A DNA stretch of 64,000 nucleotides from JBGSMF01 sp964651475 (GTDB lineage Bacteria > Chloroflexota > Anaerolineae > Fen-1058). Positions 34,825 to 44,191 of this stretch are shown one piece after another (the first letter of the stretch is position 1; each line of letters opens with the position of its first letter). The stretch covers positions 1 to 64,000 of the forward strand of contig CAZYXV010000011.1 in NCBI GenBank assembly GCA_964651475.1. The letters run 5' to 3'. Position numbers and translations under genes: made by a program. The notes under the pieces were generated by a model. It was not told the origin of the DNA, did no database searches, and worked only from the letters and a program-made list of their open reading frames with translations.

Positions 34825-35804
34825 TTTGCGTTAATCTTGATATGCCTGTACCGGCCTGATACGCGCCAGGGCATTTCCAGGGGGGCAAGCCATTCCAGGT
34901 CGCGGCGCGGCGAGGATGCGGCCTCTTGTCGCTTGCGCCACATTTTTCCCGCGCCGGCCAATCCCGCCAGCCGCCCGCGCAAAGCGTGTATATCGCGCCG
35001 CGCCGCCAGCGCATACATCACCGCAGCCGCATCGTACAAGGCCACCAGCGGCGCATACATCCACAATTGCTTGAAGGGATAATTCCTGACGATCAGCCAG
35101 ACCTTGTTACGTCCCAGGTGAAAGCTCTTGAACGGCGAGCCTTCCACGCCTGTGGCCGAGTGGCAGTGCAGCACCCGCGCCGCAGGCGCATACAAGCACC
35201 GCCAGCCCGCGCGCCGCGCCCGCCACGCCATGTCCACGTCTTCCAGGTAGGCAAAAAACGCTTCGTCGAACAGGCCGATTTCGTCCAGCATCGCCCGGCG
35301 ATACAGCGCCGCGCCCGCACAGGGGCCAAACACCTCTACGGGTTGTGATTCGCGCTCGTCGTCCGGCTCGCCGCCGCGCCGATCCCAGGCGATGCCGGCC
35401 TTGTCCACGCATATCCCGGTCGAGTTGATGATGTGCGGCCGGTCCGCAAACACCATCTTGCTGGCGCACATGCCTATCCGTTCGGCGCTCTCTATCGCCT
35501 CAACCAACGCCGCCAGCCAGGTTGGGTCCGCTTGCGTATCGTTGTTCAGGGTCGCCACGTAGCGGCTGCTGCTTGCCTGTATGCCCTGGTTGATGGCGGC
35601 GGCAAAGCCGCGATTGGCGTCATTCGCGATCAGGCGCGCGGCGGGCCAGTTGGCGCGCAGCCACTCGACCGAGCCGTCGCTCGAGCCATTATCTATCACC
35701 ACGATTTCAAAATCCTGGTGTGTCTGCGCGCGCAGGGCCGCCAGGCAATCGCCCAGCAAGGCGCGCCCGTTCCAGTTGGGGATGATAATTTGCGTGCTCG
35801 TCAT
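34821..35804 (-). CDS. Family 2 glycosyltransferase
   Basis: 327 residues from ATG 35804, chosen because it overlaps the upstream stop (ATGA); longer in-frame extensions lack the domain. GT-A signature: TQIIIPNWNGRALLGDCLAAL, VVIDNGSSDGS, NRGFAAAINQG and the metal site LNNDTQ, followed by FAYLEDVDMAWRARRAGW, the usual GT2 acceptor/ED motif. Two weak hydrophobic stretches near the C-terminus may sit on the membrane. Transfers a sugar during assembly of the surface glycan; the sugar cannot be told. Confidence 0.88.
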   Translation of the reverse strand: MTSTQIIIPNWNGRALLGDCLAALRAQTHQDFEIVVIDNGSSDGSVEWLRANWPAARLIANDANRGFAAAINQGIQASSSRYVATLNNDTQADPTWLAALVEAIESAERIGMCASKMVFADRPHIINSTGICVDKAGIAWDRRGGEPDDERESQPVEVFGPCAGAALYRRAMLDEIGLFDEAFFAYLEDVDMAWRARRAGWRCLYAPAARVLHCHSATGVEGSPFKSFHLGRNKVWLIVRNYPFKQLWMYAPLVALYDAAAVMYALAARRDIHALRGRLAGLAGAGKMWRKRQEAASSPRRDLEWLAPLEMPWRVSGRYRHIKINAK

Positions 35805-37054
35805 CGGTAAAGCAAGCTCGCATATACTTGGCGAAAACGCTGTGTGACCACGTCCCAGGTGTAATGGGTAAGCACTTTGTGTTGGCCACGCTTGCCCATT
35901 TCGGTGCGCTCTGCCGGGTCGGAGAGCAATTGCAAGATGGCGCGTGCCCAATCGTCCGCGTCACCATACGCAGCCAACAATCCATCTTGCCCTTCGTCAA
36001 TCACGGTAGCCATAGCACCCACACGCGCGCCAATGACGGGGACAGCGCAAGCCCACGCTTCCAAAAAAACGAGGCCAAACGATTCATAGCTGGATGGGTG
36101 CGCCAGCACGTCGCACGCTGCGATGAGGGCTGGTTTTTCGGCCTCGCTAAAGTCCTCAATGCGGGTGATACGCGCTTGTTGTTCGGGCGGCAATGCCGTC
36201 ACCAATGTCTCTATGTTGTCAGTATAGTCCGAGTGCGCTCCGGCAATGAGCAAGCGCGCCGTGGGGAGATGCATCCACACGCGCTGCATGGCGGCCAGCG
36301 CCACATCCAGCCGTTTGTGGGGAGCGTGTCGTCCTATATATGCAACTGCCGGGTCGTCGTCGGCCCACCCCAATCGCTGGCGAATCGCAGTGCGCTGTCC
36401 GGCGGCACTGCTAAAAGCCGCCGCATCTACTCCGCCCCCAATGACGGCGATGCGTTCCAGCCGGTGGCGGGGCGCTGCATGCCGCGCCAGCAAATAGTCG
36501 CGCTCGAATGAACTCAGGGCGATGTAAGCATCTGCCTGGCGGATGGCCTGGTAAATCATCTTACGGTCATAACACCACGCATCAGCGGGATGAAGCGCCC
36601 CCACAAAGGCGATGGGCAAGCCGGCACGCTGCGCTCCCTGCAATGCAGCGTGCATGTGAAGCAATGGGAAGGCAGAAGCGACGACGAGTTCAGCGCCGCT
36701 GGCGGCGACGGCGCGCGCCAGCCCCGGAACCAACGGGCCAAAGTACAACCCGCGCAGCCAATCTTCGCCGGGCAGGCGCAGCTTGTGAGCGATTCGCGCC
36801 GCGTTCAAGCGCAACCACGGCAGCCGGTTCCACACCGCAAAGCGGCGAACCTTTACACCGGCCAGGGTTGTTTCACCCGGCGGTAGGACGGGCTGGCGGG
36901 GATCCCAGAAAAGCGTGTTGTTATAGGCCACCGTCGTGTAGATGGTGATCTCGTCTCCCCAGTCACGCGCCAGTCGCTCGGATACGTTTTGAAACAGCCA
37001 CTGGACGCCGCCCACAGAGGGCGAGTAGGCATGCAGAACGTGTAAAATCTTCAT
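35801..37054 (-). CDS. Family 4 glycosyltransferase
   Basis: 417 residues; start and stop each overlap neighbours by four bases. N-terminal GT-B half begins MKILHVLHAYSPSVGGVQWLFQ (glycine-rich acceptor loop). The C-terminal donor half has VAYIGRHAPHKRLDVALAAM and the E-x7-E motif in ESFGLVFLEAW, with GVPVIGA-like context and VTQRF helix at the end. A typical retaining GT4 acting on the cytoplasmic side. Belongs to the coupled polysaccharide operon. Confidence 0.9.
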   Translation of the reverse strand: MKILHVLHAYSPSVGGVQWLFQNVSERLARDWGDEITIYTTVAYNNTLFWDPRQPVLPPGETTLAGVKVRRFAVWNRLPWLRLNAARIAHKLRLPGEDWLRGLYFGPLVPGLARAVAASGAELVVASAFPLLHMHAALQGAQRAGLPIAFVGALHPADAWCYDRKMIYQAIRQADAYIALSSFERDYLLARHAAPRHRLERIAVIGGGVDAAAFSSAAGQRTAIRQRLGWADDDPAVAYIGRHAPHKRLDVALAAMQRVWMHLPTARLLIAGAHSDYTDNIETLVTALPPEQQARITRIEDFSEAEKPALIAACDVLAHPSSYESFGLVFLEAWACAVPVIGARVGAMATVIDEGQDGLLAAYGDADDWARAILQLLSDPAERTEMGKRGQHKVLTHYTWDVVTQRFRQVYASLLYR

Positions 37055-38121
37055 GCGCCGAGAGCATCCAGGTGATTTTTAAAGCGCTCCAATATGCGGG
37101 CTGGATCCAGGTCTTGGGCGCGTTCTTTTTGCCGGGCGATGATGCGCGCGCGCAGAGCAGCATCGGTTTGCAGTAGGTGAATTAATTCAGCCAGAAGGGG
37201 ATAGTGCTTTTGCCGCACGAGGATTCCGGCCCCGCCCAAGGTCTCTGGCACGGCTGAGCTATTGTAAGCGATGATGGGCACGCCCATCCGCATGCTTTCG
37301 ACCAGTGGAATGCCGAATCCCTCGTGCTCGCTCATATAGATAAACACGTCGGCGCGGCCGTAATAAGCAGCCAAAGCCGCATCAGATACGTGCCTTGTAA
37401 ATGTCACGGCCTTGCTCAGGCTCAACCAGTTGATCAGGTGATGCAGCCAGTACACGTAGGGGCGCGCGCTGGCCGTTTGCCCCACCAGGAACAGCCGGGC
37501 GCGCGGCTCGATCTGGCGATAATAGAACAGGACCTTGATGACATCTTCGTAGCGCTTGTTTGGAACCACTCGCCCAACGCATAACAGGTTCACGCTGTTT
37601 TCCAGTCCGGCCAGTACGCGCTGGTCTGGCGGCGTGTGCTGCAATGTGTCTGGCGCGATAACTGGCAACACGTCAACGTGAGAATAGCCGGCCTCGACCA
37701 AATCGCGCCGGTTGAACTCAGAGACGGCCAGAGCCAAAAGCGCCCGCTCGCGAAACGCGGGCAGCTCGGCCCGCCCACGCCGGGTGGCCAGGCCAATTTC
37801 TGGATTGGCGCCGGCAAAAAATTCGGGCGGCGTGACATTGTGATAGACGAGGAGCAAAGGCACGTCCAACGTCTTGACGTAATCAGATAGCGCGGAAGCG
37901 TGAGAATAATGAAATACAAGCAGGTCGGCGCTTCCGGACCTGTACTGCGCAAAGGGGAAAACATCTCCCCAGGTCTGGGATGGCGCCACACTCTCGGCAT
38001 AAATTTCCGAGTGGTACCCCCAGCGGCGCAGCGCCGCGCGTAACATCCTGGCCCCCGCAGAAATCGAGTTGCCCGGGCCGGCATTGCCGAGCATCTGGTG
38101 GATGTTACGAAAGCGGCTCAC
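37051..38121 (-). CDS. Family 4 glycosyltransferase
   Basis: 356 residues; GTG start overlaps the preceding stop (GTGA). Opens with SRFRNIHQMLGNAGPGNSIS, and the donor half has NLLCVGRVVPNKRYEDVIKV and EGFGIPLVESM (E-x7-E). It is closely similar in style to the protein at 44364-45458: both share HQ(M/I)... GN ... ILRQWG(Y/F)-type N-termini, 'PEFFAG/PQFFQQ' and 'AVPETLGGAG/AVPDTMAGAG'. Probably paralogues adding related sugars. Confidence 0.9.
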   Translation of the reverse strand: MSRFRNIHQMLGNAGPGNSISAGARMLRAALRRWGYHSEIYAESVAPSQTWGDVFPFAQYRSGSADLLVFHYSHASALSDYVKTLDVPLLLVYHNVTPPEFFAGANPEIGLATRRGRAELPAFRERALLALAVSEFNRRDLVEAGYSHVDVLPVIAPDTLQHTPPDQRVLAGLENSVNLLCVGRVVPNKRYEDVIKVLFYYRQIEPRARLFLVGQTASARPYVYWLHHLINWLSLSKAVTFTRHVSDAALAAYYGRADVFIYMSEHEGFGIPLVESMRMGVPIIAYNSSAVPETLGGAGILVRQKHYPLLAELIHLLQTDAALRARIIARQKERAQDLDPARILERFKNHLDALGA

Positions 38122-38597
38122 CCGTCCTTATCCTCGTTTTTCTCCAACTGCTCTAGCCGTGCGCGCAGCTCGGCCACCTGGCGCTGCAGGGATTCAATTT
38201 CGTCTTGCTGGTCCAGCGTTGCCACCATTTGAGTCAGAACTCGCGTCAGGGCGCTGTTCACCATCATTTGCCGCTCGCCCAACATGTTGACGTAGTAAAC
38301 AATCACCTGGTGAAACGCGCGCTTGAGGCGGGCGACCAACGGCCAGCGCGATTGGACGGGGGCGAGTTGTATCCAGGTTTGATCGCTGGCCTGGGCGGCC
38401 TGGCTCAAATCATAATAGAGGGAGGCCGGGAAACGCGCTCCCTCTTGCAATGGAGGGCTGGCGATGGCAAACTCGGGAAATTCCAGTTTCGCATCGAGAT
38501 CGTGCGCCAGCAAGTTGGCGCGAACGCGGCGAACCACGTCAGGCGTATCTATTTGCGGATCGTCTATTCGTATAATGTCGGCTAGGTCGTCGCTTAT
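38118..38597 (-). CDS. Coiled-coil partner protein of glycosyltransferase locus, possible ATA start
   Basis: 159 residues if started at ATA 38597; 139 if at GTG 38537. Upstream of the GTG the frame encodes DIIRIDDPQIDTPDVVRRV, matching VIEIRDPDIDAEAIMRQI at the start of the paralogue at 46640-47140. GGAGAG lies eight bases before the ATA, and no ATG, GTG or TTG is available there; the GTG has no Shine-Dalgarno. Middle: LKRAFHQVIVYYVNMLGERQMMVN, shared with the paralogue. The C-terminal ~30 residues are a coiled coil (DEIESLQRQVAELRARLEQLE). No catalytic motif; likely a scaffold or chain-length-type partner of the enzymes. Confidence 0.7.
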   Translation of the reverse strand: MSDDLADIIRIDDPQIDTPDVVRRVRANLLAHDLDAKLEFPEFAIASPPLQEGARFPASLYYDLSQAAQASDQTWIQLAPVQSRWPLVARLKRAFHQVIVYYVNMLGERQMMVNSALTRVLTQMVATLDQQDEIESLQRQVAELRARLEQLEKNEDKDG

Positions 38598-38602
38598 GTG
38601 AT

Positions 38603-39649
38603 TTACTCTCCGGATTGTGTTGCGCGGCGGCGCATGCTTTCTGCGCGCGCCGCATGATATATTCTACCACAAGCTGCGGTCATGTTCTCGATGGTCAGAT
38701 CGCTCATAAAACTGGACGTTTGCTGTTGATAATGAGCATAGTCGCGCAGCAGCATGTCCAGGGCGGCCTGGACGTGTTGTGCGTCCATCTGCTCCACTAT
38801 TACGCCGCAGCCTGTCTGTTCAACTTCCGCCGCCATGGGAATCGAGCGGCTCACCAGCACGGGTTTGCCGGCGGCCAGCGCCTCTAGCAGCGAGTGGGGA
38901 TAGGTTTTGATGATTGCGTCGCCGTCTGCCAATACTATCGCCGCGTGGACGCGCGCCAATACGGCATTTACGTCTACCTGTTCATTCAGTACCTCCACGC
39001 ACCCGTCCAGCCCGGCGGAATGTACCCGGCGCGCCATTTCGTCGGCCAGCACGCCGCGCCACAAAAAGACAAGGCGCAGCGTTGGCGCGCGCTGCACCAC
39101 TTGCAGCAAAACATCCACCCCCTTGCTGTGGAATTGCTCGCGTGTCCAGGGCGCCGAACCCATCAGTAAAGTGGGCGGCCGATCGAGAGAAAAGGGTGTG
39201 TAAGAAAAGCGCGCCGTATCTATGCCGGGGCGCACCAACTCGGCGTTCTGGATGCCCCACTGGCGCAGGCGCGCCAGTTCGGCGGAGGTGGATACAATCA
39301 GGGTGTGCGCCTGCCGGGCGAGTTGGCACGCGGATGACCGTTGAGCGGCGCGAACTCCCGCCGCCGCCGTATAGATAACGGGCCGCCGCAAAAAGCGCAG
39401 CACGTCGAACGGGAAAGGGTCGGGGTTGAACACGTGATGAAGGTCAATCTGCCCTTCGAGCTGGCGCAAGCGAAACAGGTGCTGCATCCCCCACCAGCGG
39501 CGCGGGAAGCGCGTGCCCGGCGCGCGGCCCGGATAGAGATGAACAATCTGTCCACCCACACGCTCGCGCAGCGCGGCCACTTCTTGCACTACCGCGTCAC
39601 AGGCTGCCATGGGCGAGGGCGGGACGGTGAGGTGATAGAGGATATTCAT
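38603..39649 (-). CDS. Family 4 glycosyltransferase
   Basis: 348 residues from ATG 39649 (MNILYHLTVPPSPMAACDAV), which overlaps the upstream stop; the longer frame to 39907 runs over the neighbour. GT-B fold: acceptor half with IVHLYPGRAPGTRFPRRWW, donor half with PPTLLMGSAPWTREQFHSKGV, LRLVFLWRG and a PHSLLEALAAGKPVLVS donor loop (Glu of the E-x7 motif kept as LLEAL). It is somewhat divergent but clearly GT4/GT1-type. Confidence 0.85.
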   Translation of the reverse strand: MNILYHLTVPPSPMAACDAVVQEVAALRERVGGQIVHLYPGRAPGTRFPRRWWGMQHLFRLRQLEGQIDLHHVFNPDPFPFDVLRFLRRPVIYTAAAGVRAAQRSSACQLARQAHTLIVSTSAELARLRQWGIQNAELVRPGIDTARFSYTPFSLDRPPTLLMGSAPWTREQFHSKGVDVLLQVVQRAPTLRLVFLWRGVLADEMARRVHSAGLDGCVEVLNEQVDVNAVLARVHAAIVLADGDAIIKTYPHSLLEALAAGKPVLVSRSIPMAAEVEQTGCGVIVEQMDAQHVQAALDMLLRDYAHYQQQTSSFMSDLTIENMTAACGRIYHAARAESMRRRATQSGE

Positions 39650-40551
39650 CGCGTCTTTAGCACTCGTTCGTTCTGCCCGCCAAAGCGCCCGCGCAGCCCG
39701 TCTGCCAGCCCCAACAAAATGGAACGCGCCCGCTGGCGTTGGCGATGAGCCAGCGCCGACGCGCACAGGTAAATTCCATAGCCGCTCCACATGGCGAACA
39801 AGGGCCACATCTCCTGGCGGTGGAATTTGCGGATAAAGAGAAAGCGATTGCGCAGGACGTAATAAGCGTGCAGGGTGTGGCGCATCTCGGAGGAGCGGCT
39901 GACGCAATGCACGGCCCTCGCCCGTCCGGCGATGGCGCTGCTAAACCCTTGCTGCCGGGCGCGCGCGCACAAGTCGGCTACCTCGCCGCCAAAAAAATAA
40001 GCCTCGTCCAGCAGCCCAACTTGCCCGAGCACTTGCGCTCGAATCACGACGCACGTGCCCGGCACATAATCCACCGTTCGTATTTGCCCTGCGGGGAGCG
40101 GCCGGCGGATGTGAGAAACGACGTTGCGCGCCATGTCCGCGCCGCCCGCCGAAAGCAATACGTCGGGATGCTCGCTGTCCCAGAGAGTGGGGCCGACAAT
40201 GCCAATTTCAGGGTGGGCCTGAAGCGTTTCCAGGAGCGCGGCTACGCTGTCCTGGTCAATCAGCGCGTCGTTGTTCAGCAGCATCACGGCGTCGCGGTTG
40301 GTTTCCAAGACCTGGCGCAAGGCGGCGTTGTTGCCGCCGGCAAAGCCCAGGTTAGAGTCGCAGCGGATGAGGCGCACGCCGGGATGCGCCTGCGCGATTT
40401 GCTCGGCGCTGCCGTCTGCAGAGGCGTTATCTACTACCCAGATACGCGCGGCAATGTTTTCCCAAGATTGGATAGAGTCCAGGCACGCCAGCGTATCTTG
40501 GGCCGCGTTCCAGTTGAGGATGACCACCCCTAGTGCCATTGGTTCGCTCAT
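39646..40551 (-). CDS. Family 2 glycosyltransferase
   Basis: 301 residues from ATG 40551, overlapping the upstream methyltransferase stop (ATGA). GT-A motifs: LGVVILNWNAAQDTLACL, WVVDNASADGS, NLGFAGGNNAAL and the metal-binding LLNNDALI, then AYFFGGEVADLCARARQQG. Rhamnosyltransferase-like in overall style. Part of the coupled operon. Confidence 0.9.
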   Translation of the reverse strand: MSEPMALGVVILNWNAAQDTLACLDSIQSWENIAARIWVVDNASADGSAEQIAQAHPGVRLIRCDSNLGFAGGNNAALRQVLETNRDAVMLLNNDALIDQDSVAALLETLQAHPEIGIVGPTLWDSEHPDVLLSAGGADMARNVVSHIRRPLPAGQIRTVDYVPGTCVVIRAQVLGQVGLLDEAYFFGGEVADLCARARQQGFSSAIAGRARAVHCVSRSSEMRHTLHAYYVLRNRFLFIRKFHRQEMWPLFAMWSGYGIYLCASALAHRQRQRARSILLGLADGLRGRFGGQNERVLKTR

Positions 40552-41345
40552 ATCCGTTCGATGAGCAGAATGTCCTGGAACGAAAGTCCATCCGCTCGGC
40601 CCGACCACGCGCCGTAGCGAATGTCGCCGCGCAATTTCAGCCCGGCCTCGTTCAACGTGGCCAGCAAGTGCGGCTCGGCCACGGCCACGGCTACTTCTGG
40701 GTTGGATTCGTCTATGTAACGCCAGGCGGCGTCGCCAAAACGGAATTGAAAGGTGTTGCGGTTTTCTTGGGCCAGCCGCTGCTGGGTATCGTTGAGCAGG
40801 AAAAAGGTGGCCAGGCAGCAGCCGGCGGGAGACAGCAGCCGCGCGATTTCGCGCATATAGTTGCTCACTTCAGCCTGGCGCATGTGGGTAAAGACCGACT
40901 TGAGCAGAATCAGGTCGAAACTACTGTTTTGGAAAGGAAAAGTGTACGATTCGGCGCGCAGGCGGCCGCGGGGATTGTAGCGCAGATTGTGAATGTCGCT
41001 GTGAACAAAGGTGAAATTAGAGTGTTGCGCCGTGACGTGACGCTGGCACCACGCGATGGCCTCGCGGCTAATATCCATGCCCACATACTGGCCGGGGGGA
41101 GTAACATAATCGGCCAACTGTAATGCGATCAGGCCACAGCCGCAGCCTACGTCCAAAAGGCGCGAGTGGGGCTGTAAGTTCGCCAGCAACTTGAGGTAGG
41201 CCCGAAACTCGGCGCCCGAGCTTTCAAAGCTCGCCAGCGGCCCCACGTAACGCCGCAAATGGATGGGGGGCAGCGCGTGTTTGCCATTGACGCGGCGGCA
41301 GAGCGCGTCGAATGGCCCGAGTAAACGATACCACCACAGGTTCAC
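40548..41345 (-). CDS. Class I SAM-dependent methyltransferase
   Basis: 265 residues. SAM-binding motif I RLLDVGCGCGLIALQL near residue 60, motif II VGMDIS, and the IV/post-I region FDLILLKSVFTHM. Small-molecule methyltransferase type. In this setting it probably methylates a sugar of the glycan or caps the chain; the acceptor cannot be read from sequence. ATGA overlap with the following GT2. Confidence 0.87.
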   Translation of the reverse strand: MNLWWYRLLGPFDALCRRVNGKHALPPIHLRRYVGPLASFESSGAEFRAYLKLLANLQPHSRLLDVGCGCGLIALQLADYVTPPGQYVGMDISREAIAWCQRHVTAQHSNFTFVHSDIHNLRYNPRGRLRAESYTFPFQNSSFDLILLKSVFTHMRQAEVSNYMREIARLLSPAGCCLATFFLLNDTQQRLAQENRNTFQFRFGDAAWRYIDESNPEVAVAVAEPHLLATLNEAGLKLRGDIRYGAWSGRADGLSFQDILLIERI

Positions 41346-41348
41346 CGG

Positions 41349-42164
41349 CTATTTCTCCATTCCTGCCTCGCCGCGAACGCGGCATAAAAAATACCCCGAC
41401 CCCCGGTCGCACAAGCGCGGATTGCCTGTCAACTCGTTGCGAGCTTCCGCCACAATCTCCCAGCCGATCACCTCCAGCCAGCGGCGCAGCCCGGCATACG
41501 TAAAGCGGCTGCCGTGCTTCCAGCCCGGCGCGGGAGAGACAAAGTAATCCGGGTCTTCTGTCTCTAGCGTGATGGCGCTTTGAACGATCAGGAATTGCCG
41601 GCTGATGGGGCGCACCAGTTCCAAGAAACGCTTTGGCTCGGTCAGGTGATACAAACCGCCGGTGCATAAAACCAGGTCGTAAGGTTGGGCCGCGCGGATA
41701 AACTTCCACACATCGGCCAGCCTGAACTGCGCGCCGGGCAGCCCGAGCAGGCGCGCGGCGGCGCGGGCGCGGGTGATTTCTTTTTCGTCCAGGTCAACGC
41801 CGGTGACGAGGGCGCTGGGGCGCGCGTGGGCAATGGTGCAACTATAATAGCCGTCGGCGCAAAACAGGTCGAGGCAGGCGGGCGCGCCGCCCAGCTCGGC
41901 TAATGCGCGTTGAATGAAGGGCAGGATATATTCTTCTTTGTGACGCTGGTTAACCAGGTGAGATGGCGGCGCGGGGCGCAGCAGGGCGCGCACTGAAAAT
42001 CGCTCGCCCTTTTCCACGCCCTGCCCCGCCGCCCGCCGCAGCAGCGATAGGGCGTATTTCAAGCGATCAAGCGGCTGCTGGGCAAAGCGCGTTTGCAGCC
42101 CGAGTTTTTCAAAATCGTGATACCACGGACGCAGCGCGTACACCTCAGGGTCAAAGCGGGCCAT
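41349..42164 (-). CDS. Class I SAM-dependent methyltransferase
   Basis: 271 residues. Motif I CLDLFCADGYYSCTIA near 105, motif II TGVDLDEKEI, then PYDLVLCTGGLYHLTEP, the pattern of DUF1698-like methyltransferases. It resembles the catalytic half of the protein at 53591-54796. It starts 12 bases after the stop of the FG-GAP gene. Sugar or lipid-linked acceptor likely. Confidence 0.85.
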   Translation of the reverse strand: MARFDPEVYALRPWYHDFEKLGLQTRFAQQPLDRLKYALSLLRRAAGQGVEKGERFSVRALLRPAPPSHLVNQRHKEEYILPFIQRALAELGGAPACLDLFCADGYYSCTIAHARPSALVTGVDLDEKEITRARAAARLLGLPGAQFRLADVWKFIRAAQPYDLVLCTGGLYHLTEPKRFLELVRPISRQFLIVQSAITLETEDPDYFVSPAPGWKHGSRFTYAGLRRWLEVIGWEIVAEARNELTGNPRLCDRGSGYFLCRVRGEAGMEK

Positions 42165-42176
42165 AATGCTCTACCT

Positions 42177-44138
42177 TCACCGCCCGCGCACGAGGATAGG
42201 TAAATAGATGCGCTCCACATCGCCAATATACAGCCGCACTGGGATCGTCTGCGGGCTGGATTGCACGTGGCTGCCGTTCACCATTCCAGACACGCTCAGG
42301 TTCCCCAAATTGCTCCAGCCGGCAGGACGGCCCGTCGTATCCAGCGTGAACTTGATCGTTGCCTGCGCCGATACCGTCCCGGAGGCCGGGGTGACTTGGA
42401 GGCCGGTGATGGAATGGGAAATGCTCCAATCCATAGTCCCCTCCCCAAGGTTCTGCAAGATGGCATATTGCTCTGCCGACGTTCCGCTGCCCTGCTGGTG
42501 CAAAAAGCGCAACTGGGCGGGGAAACCAAGTATGGGAGAAGACGGATAGCGGCCTGTGCGCTGCACGTCGTGATGGAACATTGGCCACGGCTGCTCGCCG
42601 CTGGCCGGGCCAACTTCTTCCCAAATGTATATGGCAGCCTGAGTGTTTTGCCCCGCGCCGGCGCCTATGGTTTCCAAAAAGCCATCGTTGTCTACGTCGG
42701 CAACTACCGGCGGCGCAATCATTCCTGTATAGTTTGTGTCCTGGTCTTGAAAGCGAGAATAGTCTGTGTTCATCGTACCGTTGTGATTAACCACAGACAC
42801 GCCGTTCGAGTTGCTCATCACCAAAAGAATTTCCAGGTAATTGTTGCCGTCAATATCGGCTATTACAGGGGGATATGGCTGCACTTGGGAAATATGGCCC
42901 CAAGGGTTCACGTCCAGCGGCTCCATTGGAAAGCCGGACACATTCGTGCCGTTTCCGTGCCATGCGTACAAGTAATGGCAAGACGAAACCGCCTCGTAGC
43001 CGCAGCCTATAATCACATCCAATACGCCGTCTTGATCCAAATCTGCCAAGGCTGGCGAACTGCCCATGTTCGCGCCGGTTGGGCGCGGCCAGCCGCTCAC
43101 CGGGGTGCCATCGGCGTTCCAGGCATAGACGTAATAGCCTGCCTGGTCCCCGGCGGAAATTCCGTCGCGCCCGGTTCCAACGACGACTTCAAGTTCGCCG
43201 TCGCCGTCAATATCGCCCAGCGCTGGGGAGGAATCAACCCACTCGCGCGCGTACTGCGGCCAGCCGGGCACAAGCGAGCTATCGCCATTGATGGCCCAGA
43301 CGGCGGCATAAGTGTAATCAGGGCTTCCAATACCATCCCACATGGGGCTGAGGCCGCCTACAACCACTTCGGGCAATCCATCATTATCAAGGTCGCCCAG
43401 GGCCGGCGAAGACAATCCCCCTCGAAGAATCGGGTCTCCCGCGCTTCGAGTAAAGGGCCAGCCGGAAACGTAGGTTCCAGTGTGATGCCAGGCGTGAATG
43501 GCGCGGTCTTCGCCCTCGACCGCGATTTCCAGGTCGCCATCGCCATCCAGGTCGCCCACGGCGGGTGAGGCATAAATGCCATCCCAGTATCCATCTGGTT
43601 TGCTGGCGCCCGTTTCTCCGCCCACGATATCTTGCTTGGGCTGTGGCCAGTTGCCCTGGATGGCAAAAGACCAGCCTGGCGTGCTGCCCTGGTAGCCATA
43701 GACCAGCACGCCGCCATTGAGATGGTTGGCCGGCAATCCGCCCGTGGTTACAACAATTTCCAGGTCGCCGTCGTTGTCCATGTCGGCAACGGCTGGCGCG
43801 GATTCGATCCGGCCGCTTGCCTGCGGTGTGGGTGGATTGGCCGCATTGATATCCAGCGCCGTCTGCCGTGACCACACCACCGACCAGCCCGATCCGCTAT
43901 AAGCAATGACGTAAAGCATCCCATCATACGCGCCGACGACGATTTCCAGGTCGCCGTCGCCGTTGAAATCGGCGACGGCCGGCGAGGCGTGCTGGATGCG
44001 CCCGCCGCCCAGGTGAACATACGTCCGATCCACATCTGTAGAGGCTAACACGCCTGAAGGTTTGTGGGAAAGAGACCAACCGCCCGCGAGCATACTGAGC
44101 AACAACATGATCCCAACAAGCTTGACCCAACGATTCAT
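42177..44138 (-). CDS. Secreted FG-GAP/VCBS repeat protein with YLPLxxR tail
   Basis: 653 residues from ATG 44138 (AGGAG eight bases upstream; a longer frame starts at 44198). Signal peptide ~1-32. Eight or so FG-GAP/VCBS repeats follow, each with DxDxDGxLE (for example DFNGDGDLEIVVGAYDG, DLDGDGDLEIAVEGEDR, DIDGDGELEVVVGTGRDG), forming an integrin-alpha-type Ca-binding propeller. Residues ~545-640 form a beta-sandwich, and the end is ERIYLPILVRGR. Inferred: surface protein exported with, or attached to, the glycan. It shares its tail with 19607-23674 and 47268-50933. Confidence 0.88.
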   Translation of the reverse strand: MNRWVKLVGIMLLLSMLAGGWSLSHKPSGVLASTDVDRTYVHLGGGRIQHASPAVADFNGDGDLEIVVGAYDGMLYVIAYSGSGWSVVWSRQTALDINAANPPTPQASGRIESAPAVADMDNDGDLEIVVTTGGLPANHLNGGVLVYGYQGSTPGWSFAIQGNWPQPKQDIVGGETGASKPDGYWDGIYASPAVGDLDGDGDLEIAVEGEDRAIHAWHHTGTYVSGWPFTRSAGDPILRGGLSSPALGDLDNDGLPEVVVGGLSPMWDGIGSPDYTYAAVWAINGDSSLVPGWPQYAREWVDSSPALGDIDGDGELEVVVGTGRDGISAGDQAGYYVYAWNADGTPVSGWPRPTGANMGSSPALADLDQDGVLDVIIGCGYEAVSSCHYLYAWHGNGTNVSGFPMEPLDVNPWGHISQVQPYPPVIADIDGNNYLEILLVMSNSNGVSVVNHNGTMNTDYSRFQDQDTNYTGMIAPPVVADVDNDGFLETIGAGAGQNTQAAIYIWEEVGPASGEQPWPMFHHDVQRTGRYPSSPILGFPAQLRFLHQQGSGTSAEQYAILQNLGEGTMDWSISHSITGLQVTPASGTVSAQATIKFTLDTTGRPAGWSNLGNLSVSGMVNGSHVQSSPQTIPVRLYIGDVERIYLPILVRGR

Positions 44139-44191
44139 TTGTTTTTTCTCCTGTTTCGCTAGACACCTAACCTGGCCGAGCCAGAGCCAAA

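Noticed and set aside
42261..43568. 435-codon + strand open frame
   Set aside because: Antisense shadow of the FG-GAP repeats.
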